Position numbers and translations under genes: made by a program. Positions 26,373-35,597 of a DNA stretch of 64,000 nt are shown piece by piece. Position 1 is the stretch's first letter, and every line of letters begins with the position of its first letter. The notes beneath the pieces are model-generated. The model did not search any database and was not told the DNA's origin. It was given only the letters and a program-made list of their open reading frames with translations. This stretch comes from Mesorhizobium amorphae CCNWGS0123 (GTDB taxonomy: Bacteria; Pseudomonadota; Alphaproteobacteria; Rhizobiales; Rhizobiaceae), in the NCBI RefSeq assembly GCF_001686985.1, contig NZ_CP015318.1:122001-186000 (forward strand), written 5' to 3'.

Positions 26373-26427
26373 CGTGGTGATTTGGCCGGTCGGCTTGCAG
26401 CCACGTTAAACAACTCGCTAAAGGGCC
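26373..26427 (+). promoter_or_regulatory. SAM-II riboswitch (metA motif)
   Basis: The conserved parts of the SAM-II aptamer are present in order: P1 CGTGG (26373-26377) with CCACG (26401-26405), the TGATTTGGCC segment (26378-26387), the TTGCAG block, TTAAAcaa, GCTAAAGGGCC. The pseudoknot is GGCC at 26384-26387 with GGCC at 26424-26427. This class is known in front of metX/metA and met genes of Rhizobiales and turns them down when S-adenosylmethionine is plentiful. Confidence 0.92.
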
Positions 26428-26440
26428 GTTTGCATCCTGT

Positions 26441-26472
26441 AACCGGCTTTGCGAAGGCACTGCCGGTTTTTT
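26441..26472 (+). terminator. Intrinsic terminator between riboswitch and metX
   Basis: AACCGGC (26441-26447) pairs with GCCGGTT (26462-26468) followed by TTTT. It lies 14 nt after the SAM-II pseudoknot and 43 bp before the metX ATG. SAM binding would therefore be expected to act through premature termination. Confidence 0.75.
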
Positions 26473-26514
26473 ATTGTCCGCCGCCGGCCGGACGATGCGT
26501 AATGCAAGAGAGAT

Positions 26515-27687
26515 ATGATGGCCGTTCCGCGCCCTGGAAGAACCAACAGCGAGATCGACGCACCGTCGAGCCCGGTGTTGCGTTTTGGCGCCGACAAGCC
26601 GCTGAAGCTAGACGCCGGCACGCTTTTGTCGCCGTTCCAGATCGCCTACCAGACCTACGGCACGCTGAACGACGCGCGCTCCAACGCCATCCTCGTCTGC
26701 CATGCGCTGACCGGCGACCAGCATGTCGCCAGCACCAATCCGGTGACCGGCAAGCCGGGCTGGTGGGAGGCGCTGATCGGCCCCGGCAGGATCATCGACA
26801 CCAACCGTTTCTTCGTCATCTGCTCCAACGTCCTCGGCGGCTGCCTGGGTTCCACCGGCCCAGCCTCGACCAATCCGGCCACCGGCAAGCCCTACGGGCT
26901 CGACCTGCCGATCATCACCATCCGCGACATGGTGCGGGCACAGCTTATGCTGGTCGACCATTTCGGCATCGAAAAACTGTTTTGCGTGCTCGGCGGCTCG
27001 ATGGGCGGCATGCAGGTGCTGGAATGGGCCTCGACCTATACCGAGCGCGTCTTCTCGGCGCTGCCGATCGCCACCGGCGCCCGCCATTCCTCGCAGAACA
27101 TCGCCTTCCACGAGGTCGGCCGGCAAGCCGTGATGGCCGACCCGGACTGGCATGGCGGCAAATATTTCGAGCATGGCAAGCGCCCGGAAAAGGGGCTCGC
27201 GGTGGCGCGCATGGCCGCACACATCACCTATCTGTCGGAAGCAGCACTTCACCGCAAGTTCGGCCGCAATCTGCAGGATCGCGAGGCGCTGACCTTCGGC
27301 TTCGACGCCGACTTCCAGATCGAGAGCTACCTGCGCCATCAGGGCATGACCTTCGTCGACCGCTTCGACGCCAACTCCTACCTCTACATGACCCGTTCCA
27401 TGGATTACTTCGACCTCGCCGCCGACCATGGCGGACGGCTGGCCGATGCTTTTGCCGGAACGAAGACCCGCTTCTGCCTGGTGTCCTTCACGAGCGATTG
27501 GCTGTTCCCGACCGAGGAGAGCCGCTCGATCGTGCATGCGCTGAACGCCGCCGGCGCCTCCGTCTCCTTCGTCGAGATCGACACCGACCGCGGCCACGAC
27601 GCCTTCCTGCTCGAGGAACCGGAATTGTTCGCCGCCATCAACGGCTTCATCGGCTCGGCCGCGCGGGCGCGAGGGCTCAGCGCATGA
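26515..27687 (+). CDS. metX: Homoserine O-acetyltransferase
   Basis: Methionine synthesis: transfers acetyl (or succinyl) from CoA to homoserine. The 390-residue alpha/beta hydrolase has the nucleophile serine in GGSMGGMQ (~S161) and the Asp and His of the triad in TSDWLFP and GHDAFL. Two ATG codons (26515, 26518) are in tandem. It is under the SAM-II riboswitch and followed by metW. Its stop codon TGA is inside a palindromic repeat (GCATGA...TCATGC). Confidence 0.96.
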   Translation: MMAVPRPGRTNSEIDAPSSPVLRFGADKPLKLDAGTLLSPFQIAYQTYGTLNDARSNAILVCHALTGDQHVASTNPVTGKPGWWEALIGPGRIIDTNRFFVICSNVLGGCLGSTGPASTNPATGKPYGLDLPIITIRDMVRAQLMLVDHFGIEKLFCVLGGSMGGMQVLEWASTYTERVFSALPIATGARHSSQNIAFHEVGRQAVMADPDWHGGKYFEHGKRPEKGLAVARMAAHITYLSEAALHRKFGRNLQDREALTFGFDADFQIESYLRHQGMTFVDRFDANSYLYMTRSMDYFDLAADHGGRLADAFAGTKTRFCLVSFTSDWLFPTEESRSIVHALNAAGASVSFVEIDTDRGHDAFLLEEPELFAAINGFIGSAARARGLSA

Positions 27688-27727
27688 CCCCGAAAAGTTG
27701 CAGACTTTTCGGACCGGGATCATGCGC
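27680..27727. repeat. GCATGA-bounded palindromic repeat between metX and metW
   Basis: GCGCATGA at 27680-27687 is matched by TCATGCGC near 27720-27727, and CCGAAAAGT pairs with ACTTTTCGG inside. The same palindrome family, GCATGATCCGAAA...TTTTCGGA..TCATGC, occurs at 46074. The metX stop codon is part of the left arm. Confidence 0.7.
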
Positions 27728-27745
27728 CAGGCAGGAGGCGAGGCC

Positions 27746-28360
27746 ATGAGCGTAAATCGCGCCCAGCGCGTCGACCTCGAAGTCGTCGCCGGTCTCATCC
27801 CGGCGCGGTCCCGGGTGCTGGACGTCGGCTCCGGCGACGGCCTGCTGCTCGAATTGCTGCAGGCGACCAAGCAGATCGACGGTCGCGGCCTGGAGCTGTC
27901 GCAGCGCGGCGTCAACGAATGCGTGGCGCGCGGCCTCAGCGTCATCCAGGGCGACGCCGACACGGACCTCGAATTCTATCCCGACAAGGGTTTTGATTTC
28001 GTCGTCCTGTCGCAGACCCTGCAGGCCACCCGCAACCCGAAGCTGGTGCTCGACGAGTTGCTGCGGATTGGCAACCGCGCCATCGTCTCCTTCCCCAATT
28101 TCGGCCACTGGCGGGTACGGCTGTCGCTGTTCGTCAAGGGGCGGATGCCGGTGACCAAGGACCTGCCCTATTCCTGGTACGACACGCCAAACATCCATTT
28201 CTGCACCATCCGCGACTTCGTCAATCTGTGCGAGGAACTCGGCGCCACGGTGGAAAGGGCGACCGCTCTCGACGCCAACGGCCAGAAGATCGGCCTGTCG
28301 ATGCCGTGGTGGTTCTGGAATTTCTTCGGCCAGCAGGCGGTGTTCCTGCTGAAGCGATGA
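27746..28360 (+). CDS. metW: Methionine biosynthesis protein MetW
   Basis: A 204-residue methyltransferase-fold protein with motif I VLDVGSGDGLLL. MetW accompanies MetX and is needed for its function in several Proteobacteria. The start at 27746 follows GGAGGCGAGG. The last bases overlap the next gene (ATGA at 28357), which is an unrelated sulfotransferase. Confidence 0.93.
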   Translation: MSVNRAQRVDLEVVAGLIPARSRVLDVGSGDGLLLELLQATKQIDGRGLELSQRGVNECVARGLSVIQGDADTDLEFYPDKGFDFVVLSQTLQATRNPKLVLDELLRIGNRAIVSFPNFGHWRVRLSLFVKGRMPVTKDLPYSWYDTPNIHFCTIRDFVNLCEELGATVERATALDANGQKIGLSMPWWFWNFFGQQAVFLLKR

Positions 28361-29130
28361 TTGCGATGCACCTTTTTCGCCGGCGCGCGACAACGGTTGA
28401 AATCCCGCCGGACATCTTGTCGGGGATAAGGGTCGGAATTCTTGTCTGCACCTCACCGCGCAGCGGCAGCAATCATCTCGCGGGATTGATGGCTTCCGCC
28501 GGACTGGGCTACCCCCTGGAGTGGTTTGGTGGCCGCCGTTTGCTGGAACGGCCGGACTATCCTCGCGACCCCCGCGCGCAGCTTCTGCGTGCGTTGACGG
28601 AAGGGCGATCTTCCTCCGGAGTCTACGCTGTCAAACTTTTCGCGAGCCAATACGCTCGAGTAGCCAAGACATTGAACCTGCCCGCCAGCCTTCCAAATCC
28701 ACGGTATGTGCGCCTGACGCGCACTGATCTGCTTGGCCAAGCGATCTCATGGACACGCGCCCGTCAAACTCGCAGATTCCGCTCCATCGAAGTCAGTCAC
28801 ACGCCGCCGCGCTACGACGGTGGCGCGATTGCCCAATCGCTGGAAAGAATTTTGATGGAAAATCTCGCTTGGGATGGCTGGTTCGCAAAAAATGGACTGC
28901 CTTGCCTTTCGCTGACCTACGAGCAAATTCAGCAAGACCCTCGAGCAAGCCTCGAACAAATTGCCCGCCTGGCGGATGTCGAGCCCGTCTGGGAAGCGGA
29001 CCTCAAGTCAGGCCTCGAGATCCAGCGCGACACAATCAATGACGAATGGAGGAAACGCTTTCTGTCAGAGTACGCCGATGCTCCGAGCTTCCGACACCAC
29101 AGGTACCGTATTCGTGGTTTCCTGAGGTAG
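28357..29130 (+). CDS. Stf0-family sulfotransferase
   Basis: A 257-residue protein similar to the Stf0 sulfotransferases that move sulfate from PAPS to a sugar such as trehalose. The 5'-phosphosulfate loop is CTSPRSGSNHL near residue 30 and the 3'-phosphate region VRLTRTDLLGQAISW near residue 115. The ATG overlaps the metW stop. Base composition drops here: the 60-base line at 28621 has 30 G+C against 41 at 28021. A surface polysaccharide, lipid or oligosaccharide could be the acceptor; not determined. Confidence 0.85.
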   Translation: MIAMHLFRRRATTVEIPPDILSGIRVGILVCTSPRSGSNHLAGLMASAGLGYPLEWFGGRRLLERPDYPRDPRAQLLRALTEGRSSSGVYAVKLFASQYARVAKTLNLPASLPNPRYVRLTRTDLLGQAISWTRARQTRRFRSIEVSHTPPRYDGGAIAQSLERILMENLAWDGWFAKNGLPCLSLTYEQIQQDPRASLEQIARLADVEPVWEADLKSGLEIQRDTINDEWRKRFLSEYADAPSFRHHRYRIRGFLR

Positions 29131-29252
29131 TAGAATTCGAGAAATTCCCTCGATCGATGCACTGAACGCTCAACTACAGGTAGCATCTCGATCGTTTGAC
29201 AGGAGGCCACCGGGGTTATAGCGACATACACTCTGGTAAAACTGGTGCTGCC

Positions 29253-30245
29253 ATGGCCGATGACCGCCCCACATATTCAATCATCGTCGAAATGGAGAAC
29301 GCCAAGTCAATTGACTGGGACGAGATCGGCGTCGGGTTGATGGCTTTGGCGCGCGAAATCGCCGCGGTTTCTTCGACCGGTTTTGCAAGGCCGAAAGTTG
29401 TTGTCTCACACGGCGGGCAAGACGCGGACGCCCAATCGCTGCGAAGCCACTTCAAGGCTGAAGCGCCTGAACTGGGACAGGTGGCCGACGTCAGCTTCGC
29501 AGCATGCCCTGATGGCCGATATTACGATCTCAAGAACAATGGCATCCCCGCCAGCAACGGAAATGTCGTGGTCTTCTTGGACTCTGATACGGTCCCGGAA
29601 CCCGGTTGGCTCCCGACTCTCCTGGAACCATTTCAAGATCCTGAAACCGTTTGTGTGAATGGGCATACCTATCTTTCACACGATGATTTCTTCTCGAGAA
29701 CTTTTGCTTTGATCTGGTTCTTCCCAATGGCTCAGGGAGACAAGCGATTCGCGTCCAAACGGGCGATCAACGCCAACAACATAGCCTTTCGACGCGACTG
29801 GATCTCCAGCCATCCCTTCCCGCCGCACAATGGCTTCAAGGTTTCCTGCACGCTGCTGATGCATCAGCTTTGGTGCGAAGGCCATAAAATCATCAATGTC
29901 GATGCTCGCGTCTATCACTACTCTCCGCGTGGTTGGCGATTTTTCTACTGGCGAGCCTTGGTGACCGGCAGGGATGCGGACAGAAAGTTTGTCGAGCTTC
30001 ATTCGCCCACTCGCGCCCAGCGAATTGTGAAGTCGTTCAGCCGATGGGCAACCATGTCGTGGCGCACGATAAGACGTGTTGTTCGTAACGCGCCGCAGAC
30101 AGGCATGCCGCTTTGGCAAATCCCGTTTTCGCTGACGGTCGGCCTGGCATTTTACACATTGGCATTCTTTGGCCACTTCAGCCTGGCGACAGGCCTCGTT
30201 CGCGATGAGATCGAGGTCGTGCCCGATTATGTCGGACATAGCTAA
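29253..30245 (+). CDS. Glycosyltransferase family 2-like protein
   Basis: A 330-residue GT-A-type glycosyltransferase. The nucleotide-sugar metal-binding region FLDSDTVPEPGWLPTLLEPF lies about 40% in, followed by a possible acceptor domain. The C-terminal ~60 residues contain one hydrophobic helix (FSLTVGLAFYTLAFFGHFSLATG). Composition is low in G+C like the preceding sulfotransferase (30 of 60 at 29701). The start at 29253 has no strong ribosome site. Donor and acceptor unknown; placement suggests a surface glycan. Confidence 0.82.
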   Translation: MADDRPTYSIIVEMENAKSIDWDEIGVGLMALAREIAAVSSTGFARPKVVVSHGGQDADAQSLRSHFKAEAPELGQVADVSFAACPDGRYYDLKNNGIPASNGNVVVFLDSDTVPEPGWLPTLLEPFQDPETVCVNGHTYLSHDDFFSRTFALIWFFPMAQGDKRFASKRAINANNIAFRRDWISSHPFPPHNGFKVSCTLLMHQLWCEGHKIINVDARVYHYSPRGWRFFYWRALVTGRDADRKFVELHSPTRAQRIVKSFSRWATMSWRTIRRVVRNAPQTGMPLWQIPFSLTVGLAFYTLAFFGHFSLATGLVRDEIEVVPDYVGHS

Positions 30246-30279
30246 GCTTCCAGGGCAACGACGTCCTGCTCCTGCTTGG

Positions 30280-30600
30280 CTACTCCAGTACATCCGTTGC
30301 CTTGTGCGGATGCTCGACGCCGTCGACGAAGATGACGTCGGCCTGCGAGTTTTCGGTGCGCAACGCCAGGATCGCCTGATAGGCGGGCGAGTTATACCAC
30401 CCGCGTACATGGTCACGGTCGGGGAATTCGATGACGATCAGATGTCCCGGCCAGCTATTCTCGACGACCTCTACCGCACCACCATGCACCAGGAAGCGGC
30501 CGCCGAAGGGTTCCAGCGTGGCGTCGATCTTGTGCAGATATTCGACAATCTCAGGTCCCAATGTGGCCTGGCGCATATGGGCAACGGCGTAAGCGGTCAT
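30280..30600 (-). CDS. DUF1330 domain protein
   Basis: A 106-residue single-domain protein of the DUF1330 dimeric alpha/beta-barrel family (EYLHKIDATLEPFGGRFLVHGG, VIEFPDRDHVRGWYNSPAYQAI). Function unknown. The ATG at 30600 has an AGGAG ribosome site 7 bp upstream. Composition is like the rest of the chromosome. Confidence 0.9.
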   Translation of the reverse strand: MTAYAVAHMRQATLGPEIVEYLHKIDATLEPFGGRFLVHGGAVEVVENSWPGHLIVIEFPDRDHVRGWYNSPAYQAILALRTENSQADVIFVDGVEHPHKATDVLE

Positions 30601-30927
30601 AGCTGAACTCCTGTTTTGCAACCGGGGGCAGTCTTGCCGACATGCGCTAGGCAGGTCGATTACGTGACAGGTAATAGCGGCTGCTACTTCCCCAGGTGGC
30701 AGTTGGATCGGCCCCGACAGTCCTTCCGGATGGGCTTGCCGGCCGAGAGACGGTGTTGCAGTTCAGGCGCGGCTTGTGAAATTCGAGGGGCGCACGGCTT
30801 GCCTGCCGACAGTCGAGATGACACAGGCTTTTCTTTTTTGTACGGTCGAATCGAACGCATCCTGGGGTGGGTATGGAAGGCGGCCATCAAATCTATCCGC
30901 ACATCGCAGAACCCGGGGCATAGTCGC
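30601..30927. other. Gap before the second glycosyltransferase gene
   Basis: 327 bp without a supported gene. A frame continuous with the following glycosyltransferase is open from 30616, but the translated part is Cys/Arg-rich and unlike any family. No clear promoter, terminator or repeat was seen. Confidence 0.5.
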
Positions 30928-31863
30928 ATGGGCAAAACCATCGACCCGGCTCCCCTTATCACGGTGATCACACCGACCCACAATCGTCGCGACCAGGTGG
31001 TGCGCGCGGTGGAAAGCGTGCTGGCGCAGAGCCTTACCCAGTTCGAGCACATCGTTGTCGATGACGGTTCGACTGACGCCACGGCCGCGGCCCTTGCCGC
31101 CATCCGCGATCCCCGGCTGGTCTATGTCGGCGCGAAATGGCGCGGCGCCAATGCCGCCCGCAACGCTGGCATCGAACGCGCGCGGGCGCCGATCGTGGCT
31201 TTCCTCGATTCGGACGATGTCTACCTGCCGGACCGGCTGGAGCGGACGCTGGCACGCTTCGACGAGAACCCATCGCTGGAAATCCTCATCAGCTCGTTCG
31301 TCTCGGTGAAAGGCGGCCGCAGCACCAAATGCGTCAATCGCGAAGCTTTCCTGACCCGCAGTTCGCTGGAGAAGGCGCTGGTCGGGCAGGCGATCTTCAT
31401 CGCCGGCTCCGCCATTACCGCCCGCCGCGAATCCCTGCTGGCGATCGGCGGTTACGACAGCGACATCGCGCGCATGCAGGATCGCGAATTGCTGCTGCGT
31501 TTTGCCCGGCGCAGCGGCGCGCTGCTGTCCGAGGACATCGACTGGAAGAAGTACAATTCGGAGAATTCGATCTCCGGCCGCCGCGACGGCTATGTCGAAG
31601 CCTACGCAAATCTGATCGACAAGCACCCTTACATCGCCGATCGCTATCCCGACGTCCCGCCCTACATGATCGCGCGCCAGATCATCGCCGATGCGATGAA
31701 GGGCAGGGTTTCCCAGGCATTCGCCGGTTACCTCGCCAACCGGTCGTCGAAAGCACTCGGCTACTCGCTGCCGCAGCTGTTGCGGGGCTATGTTGGAGGC
31801 CGGCGCTGGCGCCGCGATCTCTACGATGAGTTCCGCGAGAAATACGGCACGCGGCCGGTCTGA
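30928..31863 (+). CDS. Glycosyltransferase family 2
   Basis: A 311-residue cytoplasmic glycosyltransferase with the GT2 opening VITPTHNRRDQVVRAVESVLAQ, VVDDGSTD, and the metal-binding AFLDSDDVYLPDRL. A C-terminal basic region has no membrane helix. The ATG at 30928 is taken because homology begins there; the open frame extends 104 codons upstream without support. G+C is normal for the window. Confidence 0.9.
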   Translation: MGKTIDPAPLITVITPTHNRRDQVVRAVESVLAQSLTQFEHIVVDDGSTDATAAALAAIRDPRLVYVGAKWRGANAARNAGIERARAPIVAFLDSDDVYLPDRLERTLARFDENPSLEILISSFVSVKGGRSTKCVNREAFLTRSSLEKALVGQAIFIAGSAITARRESLLAIGGYDSDIARMQDRELLLRFARRSGALLSEDIDWKKYNSENSISGRRDGYVEAYANLIDKHPYIADRYPDVPPYMIARQIIADAMKGRVSQAFAGYLANRSSKALGYSLPQLLRGYVGGRRWRRDLYDEFREKYGTRPV

Positions 31864-31885
31864 ATCATCCCTGAGACCTCACAGC

Positions 31886-32686
31886 TTATCGATCGAGTTC
31901 CGGAAAATACGGGTCTGAAAAGAACCGCCGGTCGCGCTCACCCTGCAGGCAGTCGATGGGAGGCGCCGCGTCGATCCGGGCTGTCATCGCGTTGCCGATG
32001 CCGCTCACTTCGAGGATGAGCTTGCGGCGAATGGCGGTCGAGAATTCGGAAGCTGCGTAGATCGGCAGCACGAAGGACCCAGGGCCGCCGGTGACGCATT
32101 GCTCATAATAGCTGTCGAGATGGCTGAAGGTCGGCGAAGGGCTGATCAGGATCGGCAGGCCGTTGATGACGATGCCCTTTGCCAGCGCCGCATCGCGCGT
32201 CCCGGTGACCGGCGGGCCGATATTGTTGGGGCCGTCGCCTGAAATGTCGATAACGCGCCGCACGCCAGCGAAGGCGGTCTTTTCGAAAAGATCGGCGCCG
32301 AAGGCAAGTGCGCCGGAAATCGAGGTGCCGCGAAAGCTGCGGAACGGGCGGGCCGCGATCCTGTCGGCGAAGGCGTTGGCACTGTCACTGCCGTCGATGA
32401 TCTGCCAGGCGAGGATGGCGTCGTCGCGGACGGTGCCCGCCCACTCGAAATAGGCCAGCGCAATGCGCCCGTTCGTGCCCGAACGCACCGCCTTGATGAA
32501 ATCCGGATGCCTGAGTGCCTCGACATAGCCGGCGCGCTGCAGGGCAAACTCCTTCTCGTTCATCGACAGCGAGATGTCGACGGCCAGCACCAGTTCGACG
32601 TCCACGGCAAGCGTGTCGGCCGGCGCAGGCATGGGTGCTGCCTGGGCACAGGCGAAACAGGCAAGCAGGCTGAGCATGTCGAGCAT
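31886..32686 (-). CDS. DUF1194 VWA-like secreted protein
   Basis: A 266-residue protein of DUF1194, related to von Willebrand A domains. The metal-binding motif DISLS is seen in LVLAVDISLSMNEKEF. An N-terminal signal peptide (LSLLACFACAQA) points to the periplasm. An in-frame GTG at 32722 would give a longer signal sequence. Function unknown. It follows the ABC protein gene by 83 bp on the same strand. Confidence 0.85.
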   Translation of the reverse strand: MLDMLSLLACFACAQAAPMPAPADTLAVDVELVLAVDISLSMNEKEFALQRAGYVEALRHPDFIKAVRSGTNGRIALAYFEWAGTVRDDAILAWQIIDGSDSANAFADRIAARPFRSFRGTSISGALAFGADLFEKTAFAGVRRVIDISGDGPNNIGPPVTGTRDAALAKGIVINGLPILISPSPTFSHLDSYYEQCVTGGPGSFVLPIYAASEFSTAIRRKLILEVSGIGNAMTARIDAAPPIDCLQGERDRRFFSDPYFPELDR

Positions 32687-32769
32687 GGCTGCGTGCGTCC
32701 GAGTGATGCGGACAATTTTCACTGCGATCGCGGCAAAATAAAGCTTACCGGGTTGCGTCTTCGGCGAGC

Positions 32770-34596
32770 CTACTTCTTCCGCCTTGCGGCGGGCGGCGGC
32801 GGCTCGATGGCGCCGGCCCTGACGCGGGCCGGCTTGAGCGCCGATCCGCCGGTATCCTTCACGATCGTCAGCGAGCGCGGGAAGAACTGGTTGTTGTGCT
32901 GGCCGCGGCCGATATTGAGGATGGCGGCGTCGGGCAGGCGCCGCGCCAGCATCGACAGCACCTGCCTCAGCGTCGCGCCGTCGAACGTATCCAGCGCCTC
33001 GTCGATGATCACCCATTTCGGCCGCCTGAGCGCAAGCCTGGCAAAGGCCAGCAGGCGCTGCTCGTCATCGGCCAGCTCGTGCTCCCAGCGCGCCGAGCGG
33101 TCGAGCGAGGATGCAAGCCGCTCGAGACCGACCTCGGCCAGCACCGCCGCGATCTCGGCATCCTCGACCGGTGGCGTGCCATTGGTATGGTTGAGCACCT
33201 CGCGCAGCGTGCCGAGCGGGAAATAAGGGGTTCGCGGAACGAAGATCGGCGCCTCGCCGGCCGGCATGCCGATCCGCCCGCTGCCCCATGGCCAGAGGCC
33301 GGCAATGGCGCGAAAGAACAGCGTCTTGCCGGCGCGCGGGTCGCCGGTGATCATGACGCGCTCGCCGGGGTGGATCTCGACATGCGGCTCGGCAAGCTTT
33401 GTGCACCCATCCGGCGAGGCGACCTCGAGCCGCTCGAAGCTCAGCTTGCCATCCGGGTTTTCGCCGAAGACGATGCGCTTTTCCTTGTCGTGGAGGATAT
33501 CGGTTTCGCCAAGTGCGATGCGGAAATCGGCGACGCGCATCAGCGTCGCCCGCCAGTCGGCGATGCCGCCGATATTGTTGATGAACCAGCGCAGCGAGGA
33601 ATGCACCTGGTTGAAGGCGCCGACCGCCATCATCAGCCCGCCGAAGCTGATATCGCCGGCGAAATAGACCGGCGACGCGACCAGGATCGGCGCCACCACG
33701 GTGATCCAGCCATAGGTGTCGGTGACCCAGGACAGGTTGATCTGCGCGCTGTAGATGCGCTTCATGGCGCCGAGCACCGTGCCAAGATCGAGCTCGAGTT
33801 GCCGCCTGGCGTCAGCCTCGCCATGCGCCAGCGCGATGGCGTCGACATTTTCGTTGACGCGAACCATCGAGAACCTGAGTTCCGCCTCGCGCGTGTAGCG
33901 ATCGCTGTTGAAGCGGATCAGCGGCCGTCCGACCAGCCAGCTCAGCCACGAGGCGATGCCGGCATAGAGGATCGCCGCCCACACCATGTAACCCGGTATC
34001 GCCAGCGAACGGCCGCCTATGTGGAAGACGAAGCCCGAGGACAGCGTCCACAAGACACCGATGAAGGACACAAGCAGGATGAAGGACTGCAGCAGGCCGA
34101 CACCGAGATCGGTCGACAGATCCGACAAATGCGCGGCATCCTGCTGCATGCGCTGGTCGGGATTGACGCCGATGGCACCTGCGTGCGCCAGCCGGAAGGC
34201 GCGCGCCGGCCGCATCCATTCATCGATCAGGTCAAGTGTCAGCGCCTGTCGCAGCTTCAGCCGGATCGTCTGGTTGAGCCAGGTCTGGCCGACGTTGAGC
34301 ACCAGCAGCCCGCCGGCAATTTCGGCAAAGACGAGAAGCTGGTGCAGGAAGCTCTGCATGTCGCGCCGCGCCAGCGCATCGTAGAAGGGCTGGTTCCAGC
34401 GGTTGAGCAGAACCTGCCCGATCGCGGTCGCGACAATGACGGCCACAATGCCGATCGAGGCCCAGGCGAGTGGCTTGCGTACCGGCGATGTCTTCAGCGC
34501 CTGCCGGATCGTCTTCAACTGGTCGCCGAGGCTGCTGGCTTCGACCGACACGGCGGCCTGTTCCGCACCGGCTATGACATCCGCTTGATCCGCCAT
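32770..34596 (-). CDS. SbmA/YddA-type ABC membrane protein with altered ATPase motifs
   Basis: A 608-residue half-transporter: an ABC_membrane_2-like domain with about six helices (residues ~40-340), then an ABC nucleotide-binding domain. Walker A is acceptable (GDPRAGKT, ~417-425) and Walker B/Glu is VIIDEALD. The signature loop reads ELADDEQR instead of LSGGEQQR (~505), losing its glycines, and the H-loop reads NIGRGQHNN where relatives have SVGHR (~560). It may bind but poorly hydrolyse ATP. SbmA/BacA-type proteins import peptides or very-long-chain lipids. The start is the ATG at 34596 (MADQADV). Confidence 0.88.
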   Translation of the reverse strand: MADQADVIAGAEQAAVSVEASSLGDQLKTIRQALKTSPVRKPLAWASIGIVAVIVATAIGQVLLNRWNQPFYDALARRDMQSFLHQLLVFAEIAGGLLVLNVGQTWLNQTIRLKLRQALTLDLIDEWMRPARAFRLAHAGAIGVNPDQRMQQDAAHLSDLSTDLGVGLLQSFILLVSFIGVLWTLSSGFVFHIGGRSLAIPGYMVWAAILYAGIASWLSWLVGRPLIRFNSDRYTREAELRFSMVRVNENVDAIALAHGEADARRQLELDLGTVLGAMKRIYSAQINLSWVTDTYGWITVVAPILVASPVYFAGDISFGGLMMAVGAFNQVHSSLRWFINNIGGIADWRATLMRVADFRIALGETDILHDKEKRIVFGENPDGKLSFERLEVASPDGCTKLAEPHVEIHPGERVMITGDPRAGKTLFFRAIAGLWPWGSGRIGMPAGEAPIFVPRTPYFPLGTLREVLNHTNGTPPVEDAEIAAVLAEVGLERLASSLDRSARWEHELADDEQRLLAFARLALRRPKWVIIDEALDTFDGATLRQVLSMLARRLPDAAILNIGRGQHNNQFFPRSLTIVKDTGGSALKPARVRAGAIEPPPPAARRKK

Positions 34597-34720
34597 GCGC
34601 GATATCCCTGCATTCGCAAGAGTGGTGGAGCCGATCAGAACCATGACCGGCCATGTTCAGGCGGCGGCACCGCACTCGACAGATAGGGAGTGACAAAGCC
34701 CGGGTCCGATCACGAACGCG

Positions 34721-35491
34721 TCACCCGCCCGGGGAAGCCGCCTCACCGCTGCGCGACCGGCCGAGCCTGGTCGCGCCTTGCGGCGAGAGCACCGGCACGA
34801 AGACGCGGCGCGATGCACGCTGGGCGACCGGTACGCCCTGATAAAGCCGCTTCTGCGCCTCGACCACGATGACTCCGGAAAAGATCGGCCAGAACCGCCG
34901 GCCGGCGCGCTCCAGCACATTGTGGAACCGCATCATGAAGCGCCGGGGCGACGGCGGGAAGAACAGCGCGTCGGACCATGCCGCCGGGGTGAAATGCGCC
35001 TCGCGCAGCAATTCGGTGAGCTGGCCGCGCGAGAACGGCCGGCCATTGCCGAACGGCGTATGCTCGAAACGCGCCCAGACGCCGCGGCGGTTGGGCACGA
35101 CGATGACGACGCGGCCGGCTGGCGACAGCACCCGCCAGATCTCGTTCAGCGTCTCGCGCGGGTTCTCGACATGCTCGAGCGAATGGACGAGCAGCATGCG
35201 GTCGATGCAGGAATCGACCAGCGGCAATTCCTCGTCGAAGACCAGCGCCGTCGCCGTCGGACCCGTCGCCGGCCAGACCACCGCGCCCTGCGTTGCCGGC
35301 ATGAAGGCAAAGACGCGCTCGGCATCGGCGCCGAACCGCTCCAGCCACGGCAAGGTGTAGCCGAGGCCGACCAGCCGCTCATTCGGCACCGCGGCCCATA
35401 TCGAGGACAGCGCCATGGTGATCGAGTGTTCGGCAAGCCGGCCGAGCGTGGTCGAATAGAAGGAGCGGAGATCGACGATATCGGAATGCAT
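34721..35491 (-). CDS. Class I SAM-dependent methyltransferase
   Basis: A 256-residue methyltransferase-like protein. The usual glycine loop is weak ([11 protein letters not shown] region), but the later motifs [34 protein letters not shown] are typical of the Methyltransf_11 group. The start at 35491 (MHSDIVDL) is preferred. Divergent from gloB, 106 bp apart; in other Rhizobiales such a methyltransferase often sits beside gloB (from memory). Confidence 0.87.
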   Translation of the reverse strand: MHSDIVDLRSFYSTTLGRLAEHSITMALSSIWAAVPNERLVGLGYTLPWLERFGADAERVFAFMPATQGAVVWPATGPTATALVFDEELPLVDSCIDRMLLVHSLEHVENPRETLNEIWRVLSPAGRVVIVVPNRRGVWARFEHTPFGNGRPFSRGQLTELLREAHFTPAAWSDALFFPPSPRRFMMRFHNVLERAGRRFWPIFSGVIVVEAQKRLYQGVPVAQRASRRVFVPVLSPQGATRLGRSRSGEAASPGG

Positions 35492-35597
35492 GGCCGGGAC
35501 GGTAGCCGCGATATCCGCCGAGTTCAACAAAGCTCAATTCCAGATGACATCGGCAGGCAAGCGCCCTATGTCTGCGGCGACAAAATGGAGAGATGCG

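Noticed and set aside
30616..30927. N-terminal extension of the second glycosyltransferase
   Set aside because: In frame and open, but Cys/Arg-rich and without family likeness; homology begins at 30928.
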